From Lycium barbarum (Eukaryota > Streptophyta > Magnoliopsida > Solanales > Solanaceae), in assembly GCF_019175385.1 (NCBI RefSeq), contig NC_083348.1, positions 2,185,001 through 2,249,000 on the forward strand: DNA of 64,000 nt, read 5' to 3'. The notes under the pieces were generated by a model. The model did no database searches. It was given only the letters and a program-made list of their open reading frames with translations, and was not told the DNA's origin. The translations under genes and the position numbers were made by a program. Below are positions 12,183 to 23,433 of the stretch, piece by piece. Each line of letters begins with the position of its first letter. Positions within the stretch are counted from its first letter, which is position 1.

Positions 12183-12210
<28 letters not shown>
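12183..12210. repeat. (AT)n microsatellite
   Basis: About 14 uninterrupted AT units. Confidence 0.97.
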
Positions 12211-12214
<4 letters not shown>

Positions 12215-12905
12215 GATCCATGGCATAAGAATGACTGGGTTCCAACGGTTAATGGCAATCAAGAACCAAATTTAATTGCCAAAAGTTAATGGATAGTAAG
12301 AGCGAAGAACGTTAGTGATATACCAATCATTAAATGAGAATAATGGCTAAATAATAATATGTTATAATTGGCACAAGTAAATGTTTTGCAACAGCCAATT
12401 ATAAGAACTCTTCAAGACCATCCAATAATCAGACAATTTACCTAGAACCTAACGCTAGGAATTAGCATTTTCTTTTTGAGATATAATTTATTCAATAGAA
12501 ATATGGTATATTGAAATTCCAAGTATCAGAAGTAAAGGATTACACGTACCATAATAAATAAAGTTTAATTTCTATGTGCTTACAACATAATTTTTAACAC
12601 CATTATTACATCACATAAAAGATAATTAATGGAGAATAAATAATTACTTAAAATAACAAAATCGACATGTTAAATTGCACTAAATACTAATGATATAACA
12701 TTTTTGTAGTAAGTTCAATTCCTTCGTGAAGAGACCTCCCTCTAGGTTTTGCTCTGTTTCACTAACCTCCCTTGTGGTTTACAATATTACGGTTACCTCC
12801 TTTATTTTGATTTTTTTGTTACAATTCTATTAACATATTTATTAAAAATGTTAAAAATTACAAACTGACTGGTTTGCCCTTCTAATATACTTTTATTTAA
12901 TTAAT

Positions 12906-12907
<2 letters not shown>

Positions 12908-12972
<65 letters not shown>
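12908..12972. repeat. (AT)n microsatellite inside fold-back element
   Basis: About 32 AT units followed by an ATT/TTA run to 12986. Confidence 0.97.
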
Positions 12973-12976
<4 letters not shown>

Positions 12977-13356
12977 ATTATTATTTTAAAAATATTGTCA
13001 AACTTTATCAACTGTTATTTAAGAAGTTGTTTATAAGTCAGATTAACGAACAAAACCAAAGACATACTAATAAAGATTATCTCTCAAATTTCTTGAACGA
13101 TATCCAATAGCCAGAGAAGAAGGATGGATTTTAATAGGGAAGACTTGCATACTCATGGCCATGAGCAATGCATTTGGAGTAAGCTTGTATCAAAACTATG
13201 ACGTTTAAAACCTCAACAAATAATTGATTTTACCTTTGTTAAGGCCAAATTTATTGAACAAACATAGAACTTGCAAACCTAGGAACGTTACTTAACAAGA
13301 TTTAACTATATGAAAATTAACTCCAGTGCAAATTCATGCAAATTTAATGGGGAAAT

Positions 13357-14660
13357 TGTTAGGATATACTATTAACCATGCGGTTTGATTATAGTATTAT
13401 ATTTTATTCCTTTTGGAACAATTGTTTATTTATTTATTCAATTCAATAAAATCTTATTTTAAATAGATTATTTGTTCATATGTGTGCCCTTTACTTATGT
13501 AGTAGACGATTTGGTGTATGGAGTTTTAGCTCATGCGCGGAAGATTAAATTGTCGGTTCTTATAAGTTATAAAGCTAATGTTCACAATCAAAGATGAAAC
13601 TGGGCAAAGTATCTTGATGATTGTAGCATAAGATTAAAATATAATCTATCTTGATTATGGGAATGGTTTTATTCCAACTTCTTATGCTAATACATTTTGT
13701 ATGTATTGAACGGACCAAGTAGAGATAAGTATTTTTGTATTGGATATATAAAACAACCTCTCTAGCTCATTAAATGTACTTATACTCTTAATCTTAATAT
13801 GATTGTTATGATCAATGTGCTTCGTTCATTATTTTGATTTATTAAAAGGTACGACTCAACTGCGAGTTAATGTATTCCTGGTAAATTGGATAATGACAAA
13901 GTGCATTTGTGAAACAACAATTAGTTGATGGAATCCATGTCTCGACCTTGAGATTAATGATACCCCTTTATGGATGCTTATAAGTTTTCATGTGAAAACC
14001 CTGCAGGTGAATTTTGTATCTGTCACATGAAATAAGTTAAGCGAAAGTATAAAGGATTAAATTAGTCGATGAATTAAATTGTCAGTAATCTAATTTATTT
14101 GATTGTTATCTGTAATCTTAACATGAGGAGTTAAATAAGTTTTAATGAATGATTTCGAAATTAAACAGAGGAGTGCAATTACAGTTTTTAGTGGAATAAA
14201 TTGTAATTTATTATAGTAGGATTAATTCACTCATATTCCGAATTAATACCGCAATAGGAAGCCTCGTTATTAAATCTGTGGTCCCTGCTGTGCCTGATTA
14301 TTCTAGAACAAGGAAAATAAAAGGAAAAATAATATCCTTGGTGGGTAAGGAAAGGGCTACACGTTTTTTACTAGGGCTTTACCCTAAAAACGTGTGTATA
14401 TAAAGAAAGTCATTCAACCCTAAGTGACATTGATTTTTTTAGCCGCAACACTTACCACTCAAATATTTCGTTCATAGAAGTTCAGGATACACAGCAGAAG
14501 GTCGTAGACCTGGAGAGCACAAACGCTATTGAAGATTTGTGCAACAGCTTCAAAAGGTTAGTGAATCAATCTCGTGTTTGATTATGTTTGTCTAGCTTAC
14601 ATGTAAAAATATGATCTTGGTTGTTTGCTTCCGCTACGTATATATGCCTATTTTCCATCA
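13357..14660 (+). mobile_element. Solo LTR, 1304 bp, target duplication GAAAT
   Basis: Starts TGTTAGGATATACTATTAACC, ends CTATTTTCCATCA, and is flanked by perfect GAAAT (13352-13356 and 14661-14665). A TATA-like gtgtatataaagaaag lies near 14392, with the long leader after it, which sets the plus orientation. No primer site or internal domain follows, so the element collapsed by LTR-LTR recombination. It is inserted in the interior of the fold-back element. Length and layout fit a copia-type LTR, but the lineage is not proven. Confidence 0.88.
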
Positions 14661-15170
14661 GAAATATCTAATACTTTCTTTTTTTGTTTTTTTTTCTTGC
14701 TGCCTGTGGGTACGGGGTTATATTTTGGTCTGTTTAGTGTTATAATTTCTGCGGGAATCTATATGATTTCTTCTTTTAATTAGTCCTAATGTTGTTAAAA
14801 TTAAACATTAAAGAGTAGTATTTTGAATTCGCCATTGATCAATTCAATTTCCCTAGAAGTTGTTTTGTGTAGAAGACTAAAAAGAGAGAAGAACATGGAT
14901 GATGAAACTTAATGCTTGCGGAAAAAATTGAGGATTCTGGATTTTCAAAAGAAGGAAATTAGATTTTTACTCTTAAAAAAATGTTAAAAGAAATTTATTA
15001 AAACTAATTAATGACAAGAGTTTAAGTTTAGAAAAATGGCAAATCAAGCGGTTTGTAATTTTTAACATTTTTAATAAATAGGTTAATATAATTGTTACAA
15101 AATAATTAAAATAAGGGAGGTAACCGTAATATCGTAAATCACGAGAGAGGTCAATGAAACGGAGCAAAAT

Positions 15171-15776
15171 TGTTACATCCTGTACTTTTGTACGTTGGAT
15201 TTGTCGAAAGTTAATCGACACAAGTTTAATGACAATTATTCTAAGATATAAGTATTTATGCTACGTTTAACAAGTGATAAGTAAGTGTCGTGAAGGCTAG
15301 AGGTTAAGCGAGTCGGAGAGTATAAGTTTCATCAATATATTACCCCGTGCTTTCAGGCTGTGGGTTGAACCGCTCAAACGTATGTACGTAGACCCGAGCC
15401 TTGGAGAATTGTGGTCATATTCAAGTATGCAAATAAAGAGCTCGGTGTATAAAAAAATGAAGTCCCGAAATGATTTCAGACTTAAAAGTGTAACGACGAT
15501 GATTGAAAATAATATTTTGTGTGGCAAACGAGGCTATGGACAATTGTTATATCACATGATTATGATATTGAGTATATGAAGGTGTTATAAGTCGTTACTA
15601 TTTAAGTGAATTGACATCAAGAATTAATTATGGGTGTATTTCATTAAGGTAGAGTGTAGTAGATATAAGCAATAAATTATTAAATTGGTGGATGAGTGAG
15701 ATTTTACCACTAATACGTGGCAGCCAAGGAGGAGAGGCAATTAGTGACTAATTCTTTCTTTGGTTAGTGGTGGCAT
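15171..15776. mobile_element. Probable 5' part of an LTR (TGTTACATCC start)
   Basis: Begins TGTTACATCCTGTAC directly after AAAAT in the right arm of the fold-back element. Such starts are common for plant Ty3/gypsy LTRs; the 35677 solo LTR starts TGTTACACCCC. It is interrupted at 15776 by the 18.6-kb Tat element, and the continuation should begin after the GGCAT duplication at 34381. I found no matching terminal CA plus AAAAT, so the far end is unproven. Confidence 0.45.
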
Positions 15777-16513
15777 TGTATATGGTAAAAACCGGATATA
15801 AGTCAAACCGGTGAAACGAGAAACCGAAGGAAGAAGGGAGCAAGAACATACATGAAGACTTTCACTCTGAACCGGAGGAACGCCTGTCCGGAACCGATCG
15901 GGATGACCATTTGGTCCGGTTCCTTCATCACCGAGTTGCTTGAGGCCGTTGCCCCGAGTATCCGTGTCGTTGGTCCGGTTCCTTCATCACCAAGTTGCTT
16001 GAGGCCGTTACCCCGAGTATCCGTACCGTTGGTCCGGTGCAGCCGTTGCACACGATCCATACGTCAGTAGCGTCCTGCCATAGTCAACCACCAACCATGC
16101 GTGTATCAGACCGTAAGGCAAACCTAATCCCACCAAATCCGTTCAGAGTTGTCATTATTATTATTTTAACAATTTGTATGGTATAAGGCCCATAGAGGCA
16201 ACACTATAAATAGAGTTCATCCACCTCCTATAAGGGGGTTGGCCCATTCATTTTCAAAGAACACTTGTAACATAAAAGCATATATACAATCTCTCTCTCC
16301 AAGATCTGATTCGGTCCATAGTGACCATTTGCATTTTCATTGTATTTCCTCAAACAAGTGTTGCATGTCATTTAACAAGCATCAATATACTTCATCGATT
16401 GCGTCGCTACATAACGTCCATATACTTCATTCCTTACGGTGTACATTGAGATTCAAACACATATCCTATACCCACTTACAAATTCAATTGATTATCCAAA
16501 TTCGGGGTAAACA
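15777..16513 (+). repeat. 5' LTR of the Tat-type element
   Basis: TGTATATGGTAAAAACCGG to GGGGTAAACA. It contains a direct repeat of about 59 bp (units begin at ggtccggttccttcatca, 15913 and 15972). A TATA-like cactataaatagag lies near 16203, followed by CT repeats; this is the likely promoter. Confidence 0.95.
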
Positions 16514-16514
16514 G

Positions 16515-16534
16515 TTTGGCGCCCACCGTGGGGC
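16515..16534 (+). promoter_or_regulatory. tRNA primer binding site of the Tat-type element
   Basis: tttggcgcccaccgtggggc starts two bases after the left LTR. TGGCGCC-type primer sites are usual in the Tat/Athila group; which tRNA primes was not checked. Confidence 0.75.
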
Positions 16535-16622
16535 TAGGATAATAGTGGTCCTTGGTCTTGATTTCCATCATATTCATCAAAATCAAAAACATCTCCTGCC
16601 CGTCTCTACGAAAACGGACTAA

Positions 16623-19409
16623 ATGGCCGACATCGAACAATCTGGCCATGTCAACAACACCGAGATTGTGGCGGAAAATGAAGGCAGCGGACTACGGGGA
16701 TTGCCAAATCCCGCTGACCCGAACCTCGTCGATTTGAGGGAGGGACTCAACCGGCAAAATACCGTGGACCAGGAGAATGCCGCCCTACCGGCCACTGATC
16801 CTCTAAATACTCACAATTCCGTTACGTTGTCTCGGACCCCGGGCCGGAGAGAACCGGATGCACCAAACGACAATGTTAACTTACGTTTAATTTTCGAAAT
16901 GTTACAGGAACAAAGAGCGGCAATCGCCGAACAAGGAATCGTAATTGCCCGGTTGCAAAGCGAAAAAGGTGAAGCGGAGCCGGAAAAGGCAAAGGGTGTT
17001 GCCCAAACCGGAAGAAACGAGGCATGAATGGTTGAGAGCGACGGCTCCGGAGCCTGTTCTTCTACCGAGGTTCTAAAGATGCTCGAAACTTTGGCGAAAC
17101 GGGTAGACTCAACCGAAAAGAGGGTCGAGACATACAATTCTCGGGTGGATAAGATCCCGGGGGCTCCGCCTTTACTGAAGGGGCCGAATTCGAAAAGGTA
17201 TATCCAAAGGCCTTTTCCTCCGAGCGCAGCCCCGAAACTGATCCCGAAAAGGTTCAAGATGCCCGATATACAGAAATATGAAGGCACAACGGACCCGCAC
17301 GAGCACGTGACCTCATTCACTTGTGCCATAAAAGGCAATGATATGGAGGAAGATGAGATTGAGTCAGTGTTGTTGAAAAAATTTGGGGAGACTCTGTCAA
17401 AGGGAGCGTTGCCATGGTATGACCACCTGCCCGAGCATTCTATCACTTCTTTCGAAATGCTCGCTGATGCCTTCGTAAAGGCTCATGCCGGTGCCAAAAA
17501 TGTACAGGCCCGCAAGGCCGATATCTTCCGAATAACCCAAAGGGACGATGAGTTACTGCATGAGTTCGTCAACCGGTTCCAGAGGGAACGAATGGAACTC
17601 CCCCCGGTTCCAAAAGAATGGGCCACACAAGCTTTCACAAAGGGGCTCAACGTGCTGAGTTCAACCGCTTCGTTCAAATTAAAAGAAAATTTACTGGAAT
17701 ACGAGGCTGTGACATAGGCCGATGTCCATAATCGATATGAATCGAAGATTCGGGTGGAGGATGATCAGTTCGAGCTCCCCTCAGTCCCGGTGAAAACGGA
17801 TAGAAGTTTTGAGAAGCCAAAGAAGTGCCATGAAACAAAGGCCGAATCATCGAGAGAAAGGTTTCGACCATACTCCCATTCGGAGGGACAAAATTTTAGG
17901 TCGAAAAAGTCGAGGGAGAGCCCGAGCCGTTTCTCAGGTCGGGGTAGCAAGCGGGTCGAGCGCCCGTCAAACAGCCGGGGGCTCTCGTTCAGGAGCGACG
18001 CTGGAAGTTCTGGCGGTAATAAGGGTCCGCCAAAGATTTCGGAGTACAAATTCAACGTTAGTGCTTCGGGCCTCGCCTCGGGCCGCGTCCCGGATGTAAG
18101 ATGGCTGAAACCTCTAAGGTCAGATCCGGGCCAACGGGATTCGAGCATGGTGTGTGAATATCACGGAACCCATGGCCATAGAACTGAGGATTGTCGCTAG
18201 TTGAGAGAAGAGGTAGCCCGGTTATTGAAGAACGGTCATCTCCGAGATCTGCTGAGCGAGCGAGCCAAAAGTCATTACAAGGAAAGAGAAGCTCATCGAA
18301 GGTCCGAGCCGGTCGAACCCCAGCATACAATCAACATGATAGTTGGGGGTATTGACGCCCCTCGGGGGCCGGTAATGAAACGGACAAAGGTTTCTATTGT
18401 ACGTGAAAAGCGTATCCGAGATCACTCAACCGGCGGCTCTATTTTCTTCAACGACGAACACGCAGAGGGCATCATTCAACCATACCATGATGCATTGGTA
18501 ATTTCTGTACTTATCTTTAAAACTAAGGTTAAACGTATTTTGGTTGACCCAGGTAGCTCGGCCAACATCGTCCGATGGAGAGTGGTCGAACAGCTAGGAC
18601 TGCTCGATCGGATCGTACCGGTGCCCCGGGTACTCAGCGGGTTCAATATGGAGAGCGAAACCACGAAGGGGGAGATCTCATTGCCCGTGAACGTGGATCG
18701 CACCATTCAACAAACGGTGTTCTATGTGATCGAAGGGGACATGAAATATAACGCACTACTAGGCAGACCCTGGATACATAGCATGAGGGCGATGCCCTCA
18801 ACACTGCATCAGTTGCTGAAATTCCCCACCCCGAAGGGGGTGAAAACCATCCAAGGTGAGCAGCCTGCAGCAAGGGAAATGTTCGCAGTAGAGGAAGCGG
18901 CGCCTCGGCCCAAGGAGCCGGCTCAGGAGGAAAAGGATGTGACCGGAGGGGAGGTCTCCCAATAGCAATCAAAGTATACCGGGTCGGATCCAGCGCATGA
19001 AGAAGATGATTTCAAAGTACCCAGATCATTTGTCATGCCAGATGACTCGAATGCAACCAAGTCAACCGTAGAGGAGCTGTAGCAGATCATCCTGTTCGAG
19101 TACCTACCGGACAGAAAGGTATACCTGGGCACGGGGCTCACCCTGGAGCTCAGGCGCAAATTAATTAAGTTTCTTCGAGCTAATGCCGATTGCTTTGCAT
19201 GGTCGCATATAGATATGACAGGTATATCACCGGAAATAGCAACTCACAAGCTCAGCTTAGACGGGAAGTTTTCCCCGGTGAAGCAAAAAAGAAGGCCCAT
19301 GGCGGAGGCAAAACACGCCTTCGTGAAAGACGAGGTAACAAAGCTTTTAAAAATAGGCTTTATCCGTGAAGTGAAGTACCCGAATTGGCTTGCTAACGTG
19401 TGTCGATTA
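16623..19409 (+). pseudogene. Tat-type gag-protease-RT start, five in-frame stops
   Basis: One frame runs from ATG 16623 to about 19409, broken by stops at 17025 (TGA), 17715, 18198, 18963 and 19080 (all TAG). The first part is acidic with a coiled-coil (QEQRAAIAEQG region). The gag core follows (FKMPDIQKYEGTTDPHEHV near 17250; WATQAFTKGL near 17620). A basic region comes next, with a zinc-knuckle-like CEYHGTHGHRTEDCR ending at 18197. The retropepsin-like protease has VKRILVDPGSSANIV at 18529-18572, with D-P-G where D-T-G or D-S/I-G is usual, and ends YNALLGRPWIH. The frame then enters RT (KQKRRPMAEAKHAFVKDEV, then IREVKYPNWLANV) and stops after 66 codons. No protein could be made without multiple readthroughs. 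Confidence 0.9.
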
Positions 19410-20528
19410 TAAGTGTTTGGGCCCCGGTGAAACGGAATATGTGTTTGGGCCCCGGTGAAACGGAATATGTGATGAGAGAGGTACACGAAGGAACCTGTGG
19501 CAACCACTCCAGTGCAGAAGCTCTGGTCCGAAAGATTATCAGGGCCGGTTATTACTGGAACCGTTAGACGAAGACTCGAAAATTTTTGTCTGGAAATGTG
19601 ATGGGTGTCAGAAATATGCTCCGATGATTCACCAGCCCGGAGAGCTGCTCCATTCGGTGGTCTCACCTTGGCCTTTCATGAAATGGGGAATGGACATCGT
19701 GGGTCCGTTACCCTGGGCACCAGGTAAGGCTCGTTGCATTTTGTTTATGACTGACTATTCGTCTAAATGGGTGGAAGCGCAGGCCTTTGAAAAAATCAGA
19801 GAAAAGGAAGTCATTGACTTCATATGGGATCACATCATCTGCCGTTTCGGCATCCCCGCCGAGATAACTTGTGATAATGGTTCTCAGTTCGTGGGTGGCA
19901 AGGTCAACAATTTTTTCGAGGGATTGAAGATCAAGAAAATCGTGTCAACCCCGTATCACCCGTGTGCAAACGGACAGGCAGAATCCACGAACAAGACGAT
20001 AATCCAAAACCGAGGAAAAGACTTGAAGCATCAAAGCACCATTGGAGAGAAATATTGCCGGAGGTGCTGTGGGCTTACAGAACCACATTCAAATCGAGCA
20101 CGGGGGAAACCCCATTCTCATTGGTTTACGGGGCCGAAGCCCTTATCCTTGTGGAGGTTGGCGAACCGACTCTCCGGTTCAGGTATACCACCGAGGAATC
20201 AAACGAGGAGGGCATGGACGTGAAGCTCGACCTCACAGATGAACTACGCAAAAATGCATTGGTCCGCATAGCGGCCCAAAAACAGAGAATGGAAAGATAC
20301 TACAATCGAAGAGCCAACTTTTGAAATTTCCAAGTCGGGGACTTGGTGCTTCGAAAAGTTACCTTACACACCAAGAATCCCAACGAGGGAAAGTTGGGTC
20401 CAAACTGGGAAGGCCCGTATAAGGTAACCGGTATAACGGGCAAAGGATCGTACCAGTTGGAGTCCATGGACGGGCAACGTCTGCATAATAACTGGAATGT
20501 GGCTCATCTGAAAAGATACTACTGCTAA
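19410..20528 (+). pseudogene. Tat-type integrase and pol C-terminus, frameshifted
   Basis: After a 30-bp tandem repeat of tgtttgggccccggtgaaac (19412-19470) the sequence jumps into the integrase zinc-binding region. H and H are in REVHEGTCGNH, and C and C in KCDGC in another frame near 19600. The catalytic core has D in MDIVGP (19693), D in DNGSQF (19873) and E in GQAES (19981), so the DDE triad is preserved. The frame shifts near 19565 and 20005, and a TGA interrupts at 20322. The C-terminus ends with the GPY/F-like PNWEGPYKVTG and stops at 20526-20528. No chromodomain follows. RT palm (YxDD) and RNase H are absent between 19409 and 19412. Confidence 0.9.
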
Positions 20529-21663
20529 AGTATGGCCTCCCCGTATTCTCTTATTAACCTTTCTCGTTTGCAGGGAGTCAAGAACGGAATAAAATTAGAG
20601 TTCAGGCCTGAAAACACGTGTTGCACTCTTTTCCTTAGTACGGTTTTGTCCCAAAACGGGTTTTCTGACAAGGTTTTTAACGAGGCAACAAGTATAACTT
20701 GTTACTTGGCAAAAACAAAGGGCGAGCGTCCGGACCACCAAGGTCACACCCTCTGAGTGGGGACTTAATAGCACTCGCCCGACTTTGCAGCTCGGATAAA
20801 TACTAGGGGAATACTATGCCCGCATCGAAGACTACCTCGGTCAAAGAAGACAGGGAAACTCAACACTTGCTACGGCAAGATTTGCCCCGGCCACCGATGT
20901 AAGGACCAAACGATCATAATGAATCGTGTCCCATTGTATATTTGCTACGACAAAGATAGAAGGAATTAAAATTCTCATATGTACAAACATTTTGCAAACA
21001 CAAAGTTATCAAAAGTTTGGATAGCAAAATCTCGGGTGTCTTTCTGTTAAAAGGACCTTGCCTCGATGATAACCGCCGTATTCCGGCACTGCCTCATTCA
21101 CATACTCTATACCGAGTACTATGGTCGAAATTCGACAATGGCAATAAGGTCACAATGATCCGAGCCAAAATTTGATAAACTTCCCCAAACGGGGACTAAT
21201 ACGTCAAAAATTTGGCTAAGGCTGAAAAAATACCGACCCTAAGGGAAATGCCTATCGTAATTCGGAGACGTCTGAACTTATGAAGCATCGGATAAGTCCT
21301 ACGGGCACGATGATTTAACGACTACGAGCCTACTTGTTCTAAAGAGGCATCGGATAAGTCCTACGGGCACGGTGAAATAACGACTATGAGTCGACTTGTC
21401 CTAAAACGGACCAACGATCATGGCAAAAATAATAGCAAACATTCAAACGAAGAAACAAGAAAGATGCACTTTTCATTTATACAAGGGATATTTTTACATC
21501 AAAAACAAAAGTCCTACAAAGGCAAAAAATGAAGAGATAAAAGCCATATACAGGCCCTAAGCTACCCGGAATGGCTGGAACCGGAATGCTCGGACACCGT
21601 CCGCTCGGAATCGTCAGAGTCATAACCGAGGGCATTCTTAGCCTCTCCCTCGATCCTCTTGGC
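20529..21663. other. Non-coding Tat region between pol and antisense gene
   Basis: GC-richer than the flanking genome and free of long plus-strand frames that look real. It holds a 63-bp tandem duplication (units begin gcatcggataagtcctacgg at 21284 and 21347) about 250 bp downstream of the antisense stop codon. Confidence 0.7.
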
Positions 21664-23433
21664 CTAGGCAATAAGGGCCGGAAGATCAGAAAAGCCATGC
21701 TCGGCTTGCTCAAGAGTGATCCTCTGAGATTTCCATTTCTCGTACTGAGCAACAATAACAACTTGAGCCTCGGCGGCCTCCACGCTTCTCTGAGCTTCCT
21801 CCAATTCGGCCTCGGCCTGGGCTAGCTTTTCCTCGAGAGCATCCCGAGCCTCCCCAAGAACATTCTGCAGTTGAATGGCCGATTGAAGCTCGGCCTGGAG
21901 GGTGTCATTTGCATCGGCCGATTCCTTGAGTTGGTTCTTCAGGTCATCGCACATCCGAGACTTGTTCTCCGCCTTCTCTTCGAACACCCTGGCGCGCTCC
22001 TGATACCGGGCACTCTCAGATTCAAGAAGCCGGTTCCTCTCGGCCAAACTGGAAGCATCCGACTTCACCACATCCAGCTCCTCCCGGAGCTGGGAGAAAG
22101 CGGTCTCAAGCTCACCCATCCTCGAGGAAATTTGAACATTATCCCGGTTAAGGCCGATCTTCTCAGCTTCGAGGCTCCGATTGTATTCGGTCACGGCGAC
22201 CAGTTCACTCCTCAGCCGACGGTTCTCGGCCTTTGTTGCGTCAAGCTAGGGCTGAAGATGGGAGAGAGCAACTGCTCGACTCAGCTCCTCCTCCTGCTCC
22301 CGAAGAAGATGCACATACTTCTCCGTTTCTCGGCCCTGGGCGTCCAATTGGCCCTTAAGATCGTCCATCTCTTGTTGGGCACGGATGAAGGCTTCGTTGG
22401 CGAGCACCATACTCTGCAAAATGAAGTAAGTTCAAAGTTATCGGCAAAATTGAACGAGGCAAGGTTAAGGTTACCAGCAAAGTTATACAAAAACGACCAG
22501 GAATCTTACCCGGTTGGCCGCGTGCATACTCTCGTTGATAAGGTGTCATACCCCATTTTAACCGGGTTAAATTAGAAGTATGACATATTGGTGATTCCTA
22601 TTTTTTGTTTATGTTAAGGAGTCGTCACCTAATTATTTATGGTGAATTAAGACACCTAAAATTTATTAAAGTTATGTTTAAAGTTAACTCTGTTTTAGGT
22701 CTACGAAACTTGAGATTCTAGGTAAGGGTTCAATTAGTCTAAAGGGAAGGTATTAGGCACCCTTTAAGACCCATTAACAATGGTTAACCGACCGGACTTA
22801 CGATTAGTTAGGCTAAGTGTAAATATAGTATTATAAAAAGAACGTAGCTTTGTAAATGTGACTAAAGTTATAGATAGACTTGTAAGAATGCTATTTAAAA
22901 TAGGACTTGTAGAAAATAATTATTTGTATAAAAGAAGATTCTAAATGTTAAATGAGACTCAAAAATATTGCTAAGGCCTTAAATGAAAAATATAGTAATG
23001 TTATTCAAAAATAAGATATGTAGAAAATAAGATAATTTGCCTATGAATAATAGCCTTTTAAAAGATGATTTGACAAATGTGATCTTTAGATAAAAAAAAT
23101 AATATTATATGAATATGATGGTGTAGAAATGCCATAAGAATTATATTCTTAAACATGATGAAAAGACCATAAGAATTATATTCTTAAACATGATGAAAAG
23201 GCCATAAGTTTCTTTCTATTTTTTATCACTCTTTATTTAACCAATTTCGGCTAAAAATATGCATAATTGAGTAAATCTTGAAAATGTTTATAAAATATAA
23301 TCAGATTCATATTTGTGTGTTAGTGACGTTTTGAAATTCCTAAGATGGTAAGAATGAGAAATGATTCCTTTAACCCAAAAATATGTAGGCATACTATTTG
23401 AAAATCAATTACTCAAATAAATGTTATAGATAC

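Larger units (their letters stand above)
12732..15170. mobile_element. Fold-back (long inverted repeat) element, split by a solo LTR
   Basis: About 140 bp at 12732-12880 is an inverted copy of about 15030-15170. Shared anchors are atattacggttacctcc (12787) against its complement at 15115-15135, and ttattaaaaatgttaaaaat (12839) against the same run on the minus strand near 15055-15075. The interior is non-coding and contains a long (AT)n tract and a 1304-bp solo LTR. The right arm stops within the motif gagcaaaa, where an LTR-like sequence starting TGTTACATCC takes over at 15171. The outer end and its target duplication are therefore lost and the superfamily is not provable; a Mutator-type MITE is likely. 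Confidence 0.75.

Noticed and set aside
16811..17446. Long minus-strand frame of 211 codons opposite Tat gag
   Set aside because: It is the antisense shadow of gag; the plus strand has the recognisable gag motifs.
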